Below are positions 35,268 to 43,472 of a stretch of 64,000 nt of DNA, one piece after another; within the stretch, counting starts at the first letter, position 1, and each line of letters opens with the position of its first letter. Under the pieces are notes generated by a model, which was not told the origin of the DNA, made no database searches, and worked only from the letters and a program-made list of their open reading frames with translations. Location of the stretch: the NCBI RefSeq assembly GCF_000719775.1, contig NZ_JOHR01000022.1, forward strand, positions 1 through 64,000, read 5' to 3'. The position numbers and the translations under genes are program-made. Source of the DNA: Streptomyces sp. NRRL F-5135. GTDB taxonomy: Bacteria; Actinomycetota; Actinomycetes; Streptomycetales; Streptomycetaceae.

Positions 35268-35359
35268 CCCGTCGTACGCGCCCACCGTCCGCCGCGACGC
35301 TGCACACCCCGTACACCCCCTTGCACGCCCCACGCCCAGCCGTACCGAAAGGCACACTC

Positions 35360-36139
35360 ATGCCCACACCCGAGATCAGCAGGCGTACAGCACTTCGCTT
35401 CTCCGCGGTCGCTGCCCTGTCGACCGGTACCACCGTCACCTCGGCCGTCCCGGCGCACGCCGGGAAGCGGCGGCCCGGGGACGAGTTGCCCGAGGTGCCC
35501 GGCATGCACGGGGACCGGAGGGCCAACGAGATGTGGTACCGGTTCGACGACGTCACCAACTTCAAGGCGTCGCCGGAGCTGATGGAGGCGTACACCGCGA
35601 TCGCCGGACACCTCGGCGGAGACGTGGAGAGCGCCCCGCTGCGCATCTGGCGGGAGATGAGCGCGCATCCGGACTATCCGCACAATTTCGTCGAGCGCTT
35701 CCGCCCGCTCGTCGGACCACTGACCCTCGTCTCCCGCACCCAGCTGGGGTGCTTCGACAGGTACTACCCGCGGCACGGTTCCGGCCTCGTGCGAGCGTTC
35801 TCCTACTTCGGTCAAGGCGTGCTGTTCGATCCGCGGCGCGCGGACGTCAAGTCGGAGGTGCACGCGATGAACGGCGCGGTGCCCCGTGGCTATCACGTCT
35901 GGCACGTGTACATCCGCGCGATGACTCTGCTCGGCGTCGACCGGGAACGATGGTCCGCCATCTCCTCGCTCAACGCCTTCGCCTGGGCCTTGCAGTCGGT
36001 CGCGCGTCCGGACCTGCGCGCGGTCAACCCACCCCTGCCGACGGGCACGGTCGCGCGGCTGGCCGCTGGCTGGCTGCCGCGCGATGTGCGCCGGCTCGAC
36101 AGCGATTTCCAGTCCTTCCCCTACCCCGCCGGGGTGTGA
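35360..36139 (+). CDS. Tat-exported protein of unknown function
   Basis: A 259-residue protein that starts with a twin-arginine signal (SRRTALRF, Arg8–Arg9) and an AHA cleavage-like site near residue 37. I do not recognise the mature domain. It is rich in aromatic residues and Arg (MWYRFDDVTNF, ERFRPLVGPLTL, RGYHVWHVYIRAM) and has a single Cys. It lies 92 bases after LanKC on the same strand, with AAAGG upstream of ATG 35360. It could belong to the lanthipeptide operon, for example as an extracellular processing or immunity factor, but nothing in the sequence proves this. Confidence 0.7.
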   Translation: MPTPEISRRTALRFSAVAALSTGTTVTSAVPAHAGKRRPGDELPEVPGMHGDRRANEMWYRFDDVTNFKASPELMEAYTAIAGHLGGDVESAPLRIWREMSAHPDYPHNFVERFRPLVGPLTLVSRTQLGCFDRYYPRHGSGLVRAFSYFGQGVLFDPRRADVKSEVHAMNGAVPRGYHVWHVYIRAMTLLGVDRERWSAISSLNAFAWALQSVARPDLRAVNPPLPTGTVARLAAGWLPRDVRRLDSDFQSFPYPAGV

Positions 36140-36167
36140 AAGGCCGTCCGGCGGTCGCAACACGCCC

Positions 36168-36430
36168 TTAGGGACGAGGGCTGGTTCCGGTCGTCGCGGC
36201 TTGGGCGGCCGCCAGTACGGCGAGAACGTCCTGGGCGGCGGCGCGCAGGGTGACCTCGCTCGGTGCGACGGAGGGTTCGACCGCCCCTTTGATCACCTGG
36301 CCGAGCAGCTCCGCGCGGCGTTCCGGGTCGGGGACCCGGTCCGCGGGCACGGCCACTCCGCCGGTGAGGAAACCTGACAGAACCGTGTCGATCACGTAGA
36401 TCTGGTCCGCGACCAGCTGATTCCGGCCGC
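36168..36430 (-). pseudogene. C-terminal fragment of a TetR-type regulator
   Basis: The reverse frame encodes about 85 residues resembling a TetR ligand-binding C-terminus (DQIYVIDTVLSGFLTGG…LLGQVIKGA) and ends at TGA in 36168. There is no helix-turn-helix. The fragment merges at about 36425 with the 3' end of the EEP-family gene, whose last codons lie in another frame of the same bases. A deletion probably joined the two genes. Confidence 0.5.
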
Positions 36431-37489
36431 CACTGGCAGGTGATCGCTGCCGGTGGCCGGCAGCATCCACGAGTTCACCGGCTCCATGCCTCTGACCAGG
36501 ATCTGGTCGATCCGCACCACCGGGAACCTCGCCGGCCAGCTGAAGCCGAAGCCGTCCCCGGCCACTTCCTGGGCCGAGCGCAGCCGCGAGGTGATGTCGG
36601 CGAACGCGCGGTCGTCCGTGGTGCCGTTCAGATCGGCGAGCAGCACCACCCGCTCGTTCTGCTCGGCGGCGATGGCCCTGCCGAGCGCCTGCGCGCCCCT
36701 GTCCCGCTGGGCTGTCGAAAAACCCGCCCGTGGAGTCACCCGTGCGGACCCCAGGTGGGCCACATACACCGCCAGCGGACCCCGGTCCGTGGCCACCGTG
36801 GTGCGCAGCGCCCGGGTGTGGGCCATCTTGGCGTCGGCCGGCTTGGTGTCCGCCAGCGGCCCGTAGTCCATCTTGGTGTCGACCGGCCGGGTGTCCGACA
36901 GCGGCAGTCTGCTCCACAGCCCGACCGTGCCCCGCACCGCGTGGTACGGGTACGCCTTCGCCAACCCCTTCTCGTACGTGCCCCTGGCCTGCTCGGTCAG
37001 CTCCTGCAGGGCCAGCACGTCCGCCCCGGAGGCGATCAGGTCGCGGGCGGTGCCGGCCGGGTCGGGGTTGTCGGCCCCGACGTTATGGCCGGCCACGGTG
37101 AGGTCGCTGCCCCGGTGGGACTTGTCGCCGAGCAGCCCGGCGAAGAGGGACAGCCACACCATGACCGGCAGCAGCAGGGCGGCCACCGCGGTGGCGGAGC
37201 GGCGCCACAGCGCCCCGGCCAGCAGCACCGGGATGAACAGACCGAACCACGGCAGGAAGGTCTCCACCAGGCTGCCGAGGTTCCCGATCCGGTTCGGGAT
37301 CTTCGCGTGCAGCAGCATGAAGAGGCCCAGCAGCAGCGCCGGCACCGCGAGCACCGGGCCGCGCTTCCAGGGCCCGGGCCGGGTGCCGACGCGGATCGCC
37401 CGTCGGATGCCCGCGCGCCAGGGACCGGCGCCGGGGAGCCGGCGAATCCGGCGGGTCGTTGTTCGTTCTGATGGTGAGGTGTGAGCCAT
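36392..37489 (-). CDS. Membrane endonuclease/exonuclease/phosphatase family protein, VanJ-like
   Basis: A 365-residue protein with a basic N-terminus and three to four hydrophobic segments (about residues 45–145), followed by an EEP-fold domain. The catalytic motifs are GHNVGADN, LALQELTE (Glu), LLADLNGT (Asp-x-Asn) and GSDHLPV (Asp–His). The organisation matches VanJ/StaP-type proteins, which give Streptomyces teicoplanin resistance by acting on lipid-linked cell-wall intermediates. The last residues after LPVAAGI come from a junction with a TetR fragment and are probably not ancestral. It is divergent from a two-component system with an 87-base shared gap, suggesting control by that system. 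Confidence 0.8.
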   Translation of the reverse strand: MAHTSPSERTTTRRIRRLPGAGPWRAGIRRAIRVGTRPGPWKRGPVLAVPALLLGLFMLLHAKIPNRIGNLGSLVETFLPWFGLFIPVLLAGALWRRSATAVAALLLPVMVWLSLFAGLLGDKSHRGSDLTVAGHNVGADNPDPAGTARDLIASGADVLALQELTEQARGTYEKGLAKAYPYHAVRGTVGLWSRLPLSDTRPVDTKMDYGPLADTKPADAKMAHTRALRTTVATDRGPLAVYVAHLGSARVTPRAGFSTAQRDRGAQALGRAIAAEQNERVVLLADLNGTTDDRAFADITSRLRSAQEVAGDGFGFSWPARFPVVRIDQILVRGMEPVNSWMLPATGSDHLPVAAGISWSRTRST

Positions 37490-37576
37490 ACCGCCAGTCA
37501 AGGCAGTGCGGTGTTGCCGGCACGTATGAGGTTTTCGATACACCGACGATATGTGCCGACTTGTATCGTCGACCGA

Positions 37577-38272
37577 ATGCGTGTGTTGATTGTCGAGGAC
37601 GAGCCCTATCTGGCAGAGGCGATCCGCGATGGCCTGCGCCTGGAAGCGATCGCCGCCGACATCGCGGGTGACGGCGACACCGCGCTGGAACTGCTGGGCG
37701 TCAACACCTACGACATCGCCGTCCTCGACCGCGACATCCCCGGGCCCTCCGGTGACGAGATCGCCAGACACATCGTCGCCTCGGGCAGCGGCATGCCGGT
37801 CCTCATGCTCACCGCGGCCGACCGTCTCGACGACAAGGCCACCGGGTTCGGACTCGGGGCCGACGACTACCTCACGAAACCTTTCGAACTGCGGGAACTC
37901 GCGCTCAGGCTCAGAGCACTCGACCGCAGGCGCGCCCACAACAGGCCGCCCGTACGGGAGATCGCGGGCCTGCGGCTGGATCCGTTCCGCAGAGAGGTCC
38001 ACCGGGACGGCCACTACGTCGCGTTGACCCGGAAGCAGTTCGCGGTGCTCGAAGTGCTCGTCGCGGCCGAAGGCGGTGTCGTCAGCGCCGAAGGACTCCT
38101 GGAACGCGCGTGGGACGAGAACGCCGACCCGTTCACCAACGCGGTGCGCATCACCGTCTCGGCACTGCGCAAGCGTCTTGGCGAGCCCTGGATCATCGCC
38201 ACCGTGCCGGGCGCCGGCTACCGCATCGACACGCGACCGGAGGCCGGAGGCGGGGGAGGAGACCGTGGATAG
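37577..38272 (+). CDS. OmpR/PhoB-type response regulator
   Basis: A 231-residue response regulator. The receiver domain (1–115) has the acidic pocket VEDEP, the phospho-acceptor Asp51 in VLDRD, Thr in LTAADR and Lys in LTKPFEL. The winged-helix domain (about 130–225) ends with the family motif RKRLGEPWIIATVPGAGYRI (quoted in part: VPGAGYRI). ATG 37577 starts 87 bases from the divergent EEP gene. The histidine kinase start overlaps its 3' end by eight bases. Confidence 0.93.
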   Translation: MRVLIVEDEPYLAEAIRDGLRLEAIAADIAGDGDTALELLGVNTYDIAVLDRDIPGPSGDEIARHIVASGSGMPVLMLTAADRLDDKATGFGLGADDYLTKPFELRELALRLRALDRRRAHNRPPVREIAGLRLDPFRREVHRDGHYVALTRKQFAVLEVLVAAEGGVVSAEGLLERAWDENADPFTNAVRITVSALRKRLGEPWIIATVPGAGYRIDTRPEAGGGGGDRG

Positions 38273-39353
38273 AGCGCCCGGATTGAGCGTTCGCCTCAAG
38301 CTCACGCTCAGCTACGCCGGATTCCTCATACTCGCCGGCGCACTGCTGCTCGCAGCCGTGTGGGTGTCCCTGCTGCGTTTCATGCCCGACGTGGGGGCAA
38401 GCCCTGATGGACCGCTGAAGCGCTCCGACTTCCTGCACATCTTCGCACCGACCGCGGGCGCGGGGCTGGTCTTCCTGCTGGTGTTCGGTCTCGTGGGAGG
38501 ATGGATTCTCGCCGGCCGGATGCTCGCCCCCCTGACCCGCATCACCGACGCCACACGCATGGCCACGAACGGATCGCTCGCCCACCGAATCCGGCTGCCG
38601 GGCCGTGATGACGAGTTCCGCGAACTCGCCGACGCCTTCGACGCGATGCTCGCACGGCTCGAAGCGCACATCGCCGAACAGCGGAGATTCGCGGTCAACG
38701 CCTCTCACGAGCTGCGTACCCCGCTGGCGACCTCGAAGGCACTTCTCGACGTGGCCCGCAGCGATCCGAACCGCGACACCGGCGAACTCATCGACCGCCT
38801 CCACGCCGTCAACGCCCGAGCGATCGACCTCACCGAGGCACTGCTCCTGCTCAGCCGCGCCGAGCGGCGGTCGGTCACCCGGGAGCACGTCGACCTGTCC
38901 CTGATGGCGGAAGAGGCCACCGAAACGCTTCTCCCTCTCGCGGAAAGGCACGGCGTCACCATCGAGACCGGCGGCGACATCGCGCCCACGATCGGATCGC
39001 AAGCGCTCCTGCTGCAGCTGACCACGAACCTCGTACACAACGCGATCATCCACAACCTGCCCGAACAGGGCATGGTGTGGGTCAACACCAGCGTCCGCCC
39101 GAGGACTGTGGTGCTCACCGTCGAAAACACCGGCGAGAAGCTCACCCCAAAGCTCGCCTCGACACTCACCGAACCATTCCAGCGCGGCACGGAACGCGTA
39201 CACACCGACCACGCAGGCGTCGGCCTGGGCCTGGCCATCGTCAAAACCATCACCCACACACACGACGGAACCCTCACTCTTGCTCCGCGCTCCGCCGGCG
39301 GTATCCGCATCACTGTGGAACTACCCGCGACAGCCCCGCACGCCGGCGGGTGA
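38265..39353 (+). CDS. Sensor histidine kinase
   Basis: A 362-residue HisKA-type kinase with two membrane helices (about residues 12–35 and 66–90) and an extracytoplasmic loop of only about 30 residues. A HAMP domain (about 91–140) follows. The H-box is NASHELRTPLA with phospho-acceptor His148; the N-box has NLVHNAIIHN, and the ATPase lid has GVGLGLAIV. The small sensor loop resembles intramembrane- or antibiotic-sensing kinases such as VanS. GTG 38265 lies in a GGAGGAGACC context and overlaps the response regulator. Together with the divergent VanJ-like gene, a cell-envelope stress role is likely. Confidence 0.92.
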   Translation: MDRAPGLSVRLKLTLSYAGFLILAGALLLAAVWVSLLRFMPDVGASPDGPLKRSDFLHIFAPTAGAGLVFLLVFGLVGGWILAGRMLAPLTRITDATRMATNGSLAHRIRLPGRDDEFRELADAFDAMLARLEAHIAEQRRFAVNASHELRTPLATSKALLDVARSDPNRDTGELIDRLHAVNARAIDLTEALLLLSRAERRSVTREHVDLSLMAEEATETLLPLAERHGVTIETGGDIAPTIGSQALLLQLTTNLVHNAIIHNLPEQGMVWVNTSVRPRTVVLTVENTGEKLTPKLASTLTEPFQRGTERVHTDHAGVGLGLAIVKTITHTHDGTLTLAPRSAGGIRITVELPATAPHAGG

Positions 39354-39491
39354 CGCATCAGGGAATCGGTGAGACATCTTCGCCTTCCCGGCCGACGCGT
39401 TCACATTGCGCCATGTCAGGCACCTCATTTTCCGGCCAGCCCGTCGGTCCGCGTCCCGTGGAAACTGAGCCGTCGCAGCCACGGCGATGAC

Positions 39492-39525
39492 AATTCCTTT
39501 ACTGCGATGGTAATTCCTTTACTGC
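39492..39525. repeat. 14-bp direct repeat with 20-bp period
   Basis: AATTCCTTTACTGC occurs at 39492–39505 and 39512–39525, separated by GATGGT. The two-turn spacing places both copies on the same DNA face, as for paired protein sites. Confidence 0.7.
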
Positions 39526-39762
39526 TCGAGGGGAACCGGCGCGGGCGGCCGGATGGGAACCGGCTGCCGGTTCCGGCATAAACTAAAACGCGCATAAACA
39601 GTTGGTGAATATTGACCAAAAGGGTCGCGGGGGCGGAGCCTGGGGACGGGGGAAGTCCCGAAAAAGGGCATTGTCCAAAACCTCGCGGATGCAGCACCGG
39701 GTGAATCCATTTTGCCCTGGTTTGTGCATCGTTGTATCGCTCAACGTTTTATTGCCTCCGTC

Positions 39763-39792
39763 TTGACCTGCATTGACGGCGCCTCCTACGTT
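39763..39792 (+). promoter_or_regulatory. Vegetative-type promoter candidate
   Basis: TTGACC and TACGTT are separated by 18 bases, a reasonable match to the principal-sigma-factor consensus. It points towards the small frame at 39839 and the glnE paralogue 313 bases downstream. Confidence 0.45.
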
Positions 39793-39838
39793 TTTGCCGC
39801 CACATTCAGGCGTTCCACCTGATGTGGGGAACGGTGAA

Positions 39839-39976
39839 ATGCGTGCCGCAAAATCAACAAGGGGTCGGGGTGTCGAAGGCTGCAAGGTGGTCGGCGGCTT
39901 CGCTTTTGCCGGTCGGGCAAAGGTGGAGCGTGGGGATTCCATGAAGGCTCGACGCGATCTGGCCAGTGCGGCGTGA
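39839..39976 (+). CDS. Possible 45-residue peptide
   Basis: An ATG frame downstream of the promoter candidate, with GGGGA nine bases upstream. The product begins MRAAKSTRGRGVEGCK and is basic, with a short Gly/Phe/Ala hydrophobic patch in the middle. It has no recognised family. It may be a leader peptide of the glnE paralogue or simply a chance frame. Confidence 0.2.
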   Translation: MRAAKSTRGRGVEGCKVVGGFAFAGRAKVERGDSMKARRDLASAA

Positions 39977-40104
39977 ATATCGGTAAGTGGCCATTATCTT
40001 CAAGGATTATCTCGGTCGGCATCGCAGGGGCGTTCGCTCGGGCTCGTCAGCGGGCCCTGAACATGGCAGCGCGGGAATGTCGGCCAGGGAGGGAGGCGGC
40101 GCGC

Positions 40105-43100
40105 ATGGCTCTACCCCAGGGACGCAGGAGGAGTGGCGTCACCCAGCTGCTGCGGCACGGTTTCACCAGCCCCTCGGCGGCCCAGCGGCTGCTGGACGCG
40201 CCTGAGTTGGCCGGAGTGCGCGGCGATCCGGTGCTGCTGGACGGGCTCGGGGCGACCGCGGACCCCGATCTGGCGTTGCGCGGGCTGGTACGGCTGGTCG
40301 AGGCGCTTCCGGAGGCTCCGGAGGACGGGAACGACAAGGAGCGAGCCGACTCGCGGCAGGCGCTGCTGGACACCCTGATCGCCGCCGAGCCGCTGCGCGA
40401 CCGGCTGCTCGGGGTGCTGGGGGCGTCCGAGGCGCTGGGCGACCATCTGGCCCGGCATCCGCGGCACTGGCGGGCGCTGGTGCCGTACGAGGCCGCGGAC
40501 CCGCCCCCGACCACCGCCCGCTTCGAACAGGCACTGGCGGAGGGGGGCCGGGGCGAGCCGGGGGCGGGGCTGCCGCGGCCGGACGCGCTGCGGGTGGCAT
40601 ACCGCCGGGCACTGCTGGCCATCGCCGCGCGCGAGGTGTGCGGCACCACCGATGTCACCCAGGCCGCCGCCGAACTTGCGGACCTGGCGACGGCGACGCT
40701 GCGGGCCGCGCTGGAGATCGTGGCGGAGGAGCGGCCGGAGGACGCCGCGGCCTGCCGGCTGGCGGTGATCGGGATGGGCAAGTACGGCGGGCGCGAGCTG
40801 AACTACGTCTCCGGCGTGGACGTCGTCTTCGTCGCCGGGGCCGTGGACGGGACGGACGAGGCCAGGGCGGTGCGGGCGGCCACCCGGCTGGCCTCCCGGC
40901 TGATGCGGATCTGCTCGGACGTCACGGCCGAGGGCACCATCTGGCCGGTCGACGCCGGCCTCCGCCCGGGAGGGCCCGACGGGCCGCTGGTGCGGACGCT
41001 CGCCGGCCACCTGGCGTACTACCAGCGCTGGGCCAGGGCCTGCGAGTTCCAGGCACTGTTGGAGGCCCGGCCGGTGGCGGGCGACAGCGCGCTCGGGCAG
41101 GCGTACGTGGACGCGCTGACGCCGATGCTCTGGCCGGCGGTGGAGCGGGAGAACCTCGTGCCGTACGTGCGGCAGCTGGGCCGCCGGGCGGGGGAGAACA
41201 CCCCCGCCGCCGAGGGCGAACGCGAGCTGGAGCCGGACCCGGCGGGCCTGCGCGATGTGGAGTTCGCCGTGCGATTACTGCAGTTGGTGCACGGCCGGTC
41301 CGACGAGTCGCTGCGCGGCGGCACCACACTGGACGCGCTCGCGGCGCTGGCGGCGGGCGGCTACGTGGGCCGTTCGGACGCGGCCGCGCTGGACGAGGCG
41401 TACCGCTTCCTGCGCTCGATGGAGCACCGCGTCCAGCTCCACCGGCTGCGCCGCACCCCTCTCGTACCGGAGGGCGAGGCGGATCTGCGGCGACTGGGGC
41501 GGTCGCTCGGCGCCGTCTACGACTGCGACCGTCGTACCGAACCGGTGAGCGAGCTGGTCGCGGCGTGGCGCCGGTACGCGCGCGAGGTGCGGCGGCTGCA
41601 CGTGAGGCTGTTCTACCGGCCGCTGCTGGACGCGGTGGCACAACTGCGGCGGGGGGAGGCCCGGTTGAGCTCGCAGGCGGCGGGCCGACGGCTGGCGGCG
41701 CTGGGCTACGCGGACCCGGCCGCCGCCCTGCGTCACCTGGAGGCTCTGGCGTCCGGGACGACCCGGAAAGCGGCCGTTCAGCGTACGCTGCTGCCGGCAC
41801 TGCTGGACTGGTTCGCCGATTCCTCCGACCCGGACGCCGGGCTGCTCGGCTTCCGCAAGGTCTCCGACGCGCTGGGCAAGACGCCCTGGTACCTGCGGTT
41901 GCTGCGCGACGAGGGGGCCGCCGCGGAGAACCTGGCACGGGTGCTCTCCGCCGGGCGGCTCGCCCCGGACCTGCTGCTGCGTACCCGCGAGGCGGTCGCC
42001 CTGCTCGGCGACCCGGAGCGGCTGCGCCCGCGCGGGAGAGCCCATCTGGAGCAGGAGGTGCTGGCCGCGGTGGGCCGCGCCGACGGCGCCGAGCAGGCGG
42101 TCGCGGTGGCGCGCGGGGTGCGGCAGCGCGAGCTGTTCCGTACGGCGGCGGCGGATGTGATCGAGAGCGCGCGGCTGGTGAACGGGGCGAGCCCGTCGGC
42201 CGTGAGCCGGCCGCCGGCGGCCGGCGTCGGTGCCTCGGCCACCCCGCCGACGGCGCGGGCCCCGCACGGCGCGCGGCCCGCGGCCGGGGCGCCCGGCGCG
42301 CCGCGCGACTGCGAGCCCCACGTCCCGGCCCGTCCCTCGGGTCGGACGTCGCTGACCGAGGAGCCCGCGAGTCCGGGGGCCCTGGTCGACATGGTCGGCG
42401 ACGCCCTCTCCGATCTGAACGCCGCGACCCTCGCCGGCGCCCTGCGCGCCGCCGTCCGCGCAACCTGGGGCGACGAGCCGCCCACCCGCTTCGCCGTCAT
42501 CGGCCTCGGCCGCTTCGGCGGCCACGAGCTCAGCTACGGCTCGGACGCGGACGTGCTCTTCGTCCATGAGCCGCGCGAAGGAGCCGACGAACAGGAAGCC
42601 GCCCGCGCCGCCTTCGCCGTGGCCAACGAGACGCGGCGGCTGCTCCAGCTCCCCGCCGTCGACCCGCCTCTGCTCATCGACGCCGGCCTGCGCCCCGAAG
42701 GCAAGTCCGGTCCGCTGGTGCGCACCCTCGCATCGTACGCCGCCTACTACCGTCGCTGGGCGCTGGTCTGGGAGAGCCAGGCGCTGCTGCGCGCCGAACC
42801 CGTCGCGGGCGACCCCGGTCTCGGCGCGCGCTTCATCGAGCTGATCGATCCGCTGCGCTATCCGCGCCAGGGCCTGGGCGAGGACGCGATCCGCGAGATC
42901 CGGCGGCTCAAGGCCCGCATGGAGTCCGAGCGGCTGCCGCGCGGCGTCGACCCCACCACCCACACCAAGCTCGGCCGAGGCGGCCTCAGCGATGTCGAGT
43001 GGACCGTCCAGCTGCTCCAGATGCGCCACGGCTGGGCAGAGCCCGGTCTGCGCACCACCCGCACCCGCGAGGCCCTGGCCGCCGCCCGCGCCGCCGGGCT

Positions 43101-43350
43101 GATCCCCACCGAGGACGCCCGGACCCTGGACGAGGCGTGGGTGCTGGCCAGCCGCGTCCGCAACGCCGTCATGCTGGTCCGCGGCCGCCCCGGCGACACC
43201 TTCCCGACGGACGTCCGCGAACTGGCCGCGGTGGGCCGCTACCTGGGTTACGGCCCGGGCCGTGTCGGCGAGATGCTGGAGGACTATAGGCGCACCACGC
43301 GGCGCGCCCGCGCCGTGGTGGAACGCCGGTTCTACGACCACGCGAGCTGA
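40105..43350 (+). CDS. glnE: GlnE-type glutamine synthetase adenylyltransferase paralogue
   Basis: A 1081-residue GlnE-like protein with two nucleotidyltransferase halves. The C-terminal (adenylylating) half is intact, GLGRFGGHELSYGSDADVLF with Asp814 and Asp816 (quoted in part: YGSDADVLF). In the N-terminal (deadenylylating) half, the matching motif reads NYVSGVDVVF: Gly237 replaces the first Asp of the metal-binding pair, while Asp239 remains. A Pro/Ala/Gly-rich linker (about residues 694–752) separates the halves and looks longer than in the standard enzyme. Streptomyces normally carry one full glnE in the chromosome core beside glutamine synthetase genes, so this arm copy is probably a paralogue able only to adenylylate. 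ATG 40105 has GGGAGG upstream. Confidence 0.88.
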   Translation: MALPQGRRRSGVTQLLRHGFTSPSAAQRLLDAPELAGVRGDPVLLDGLGATADPDLALRGLVRLVEALPEAPEDGNDKERADSRQALLDTLIAAEPLRDRLLGVLGASEALGDHLARHPRHWRALVPYEAADPPPTTARFEQALAEGGRGEPGAGLPRPDALRVAYRRALLAIAAREVCGTTDVTQAAAELADLATATLRAALEIVAEERPEDAAACRLAVIGMGKYGGRELNYVSGVDVVFVAGAVDGTDEARAVRAATRLASRLMRICSDVTAEGTIWPVDAGLRPGGPDGPLVRTLAGHLAYYQRWARACEFQALLEARPVAGDSALGQAYVDALTPMLWPAVERENLVPYVRQLGRRAGENTPAAEGERELEPDPAGLRDVEFAVRLLQLVHGRSDESLRGGTTLDALAALAAGGYVGRSDAAALDEAYRFLRSMEHRVQLHRLRRTPLVPEGEADLRRLGRSLGAVYDCDRRTEPVSELVAAWRRYAREVRRLHVRLFYRPLLDAVAQLRRGEARLSSQAAGRRLAALGYADPAAALRHLEALASGTTRKAAVQRTLLPALLDWFADSSDPDAGLLGFRKVSDALGKTPWYLRLLRDEGAAAENLARVLSAGRLAPDLLLRTREAVALLGDPERLRPRGRAHLEQEVLAAVGRADGAEQAVAVARGVRQRELFRTAAADVIESARLVNGASPSAVSRPPAAGVGASATPPTARAPHGARPAAGAPGAPRDCEPHVPARPSGRTSLTEEPASPGALVDMVGDALSDLNAATLAGALRAAVRATWGDEPPTRFAVIGLGRFGGHELSYGSDADVLFVHEPREGADEQEAARAAFAVANETRRLLQLPAVDPPLLIDAGLRPEGKSGPLVRTLASYAAYYRRWALVWESQALLRAEPVAGDPGLGARFIELIDPLRYPRQGLGEDAIREIRRLKARMESERLPRGVDPTTHTKLGRGGLSDVEWTVQLLQMRHGWAEPGLRTTRTREALAAARAAGLIPTEDARTLDEAWVLASRVRNAVMLVRGRPGDTFPTDVRELAAVGRYLGYGPGRVGEMLEDYRRTTRRARAVVERRFYDHAS

Positions 43351-43366
43351 CCGCCTCGCCAGGCGG
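43351..43366. terminator. Short hairpin directly after the glnE stop
   Basis: CCGCCT–CGCC–AGGCGG follows the stop codon without a gap. The 6-bp stem is weak for termination. Confidence 0.35.
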
Positions 43367-43455
43367 GCCGGTCCCGGGGGCCGCGGTGTGGGCCTTCGGG
43401 GTTCGGCTCGGCGAGCACTGCCGAGTGATCAAAGGTCTCCCACCGCAACGGGACA

Positions 43456-43472
43456 TGTGACATAGTACTGCC
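43456..43472 (+). promoter_or_regulatory. Operator/promoter motif of the hydroxyproline operon
   Basis: TGTGACATAGTACTG (43456–43470) is shared with sites before the GntR gene and the transport operon. It contains the half-palindromic TGTGACA core. The overlapping CATAGT hexamer ends six bases before the GTG start codon at 43473, which has no ribosome site, so the mRNA may be leaderless with this as its -10 element. A bound regulator would then block transcription directly. Confidence 0.6.

Larger units (their letters stand above)
39354..40104. other. 751-base leader region upstream of the second glnE
   Basis: The region is noticeably richer in A and T than the surrounding DNA, mostly between 39480 and 40020. 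It contains a 14-bp direct repeat (39492–39525), a plausible promoter (39763–39792) and a short open frame (39839–39976). No recognisable gene is present. Confidence 0.5.

Noticed and set aside
32178..35357. Reverse-strand frame of about 1059 codons opposite lanKC
   Set aside because: It is an antisense shadow with Val/Arg/Gly-rich composition and no motifs, while the forward frame is a clear LanKC.
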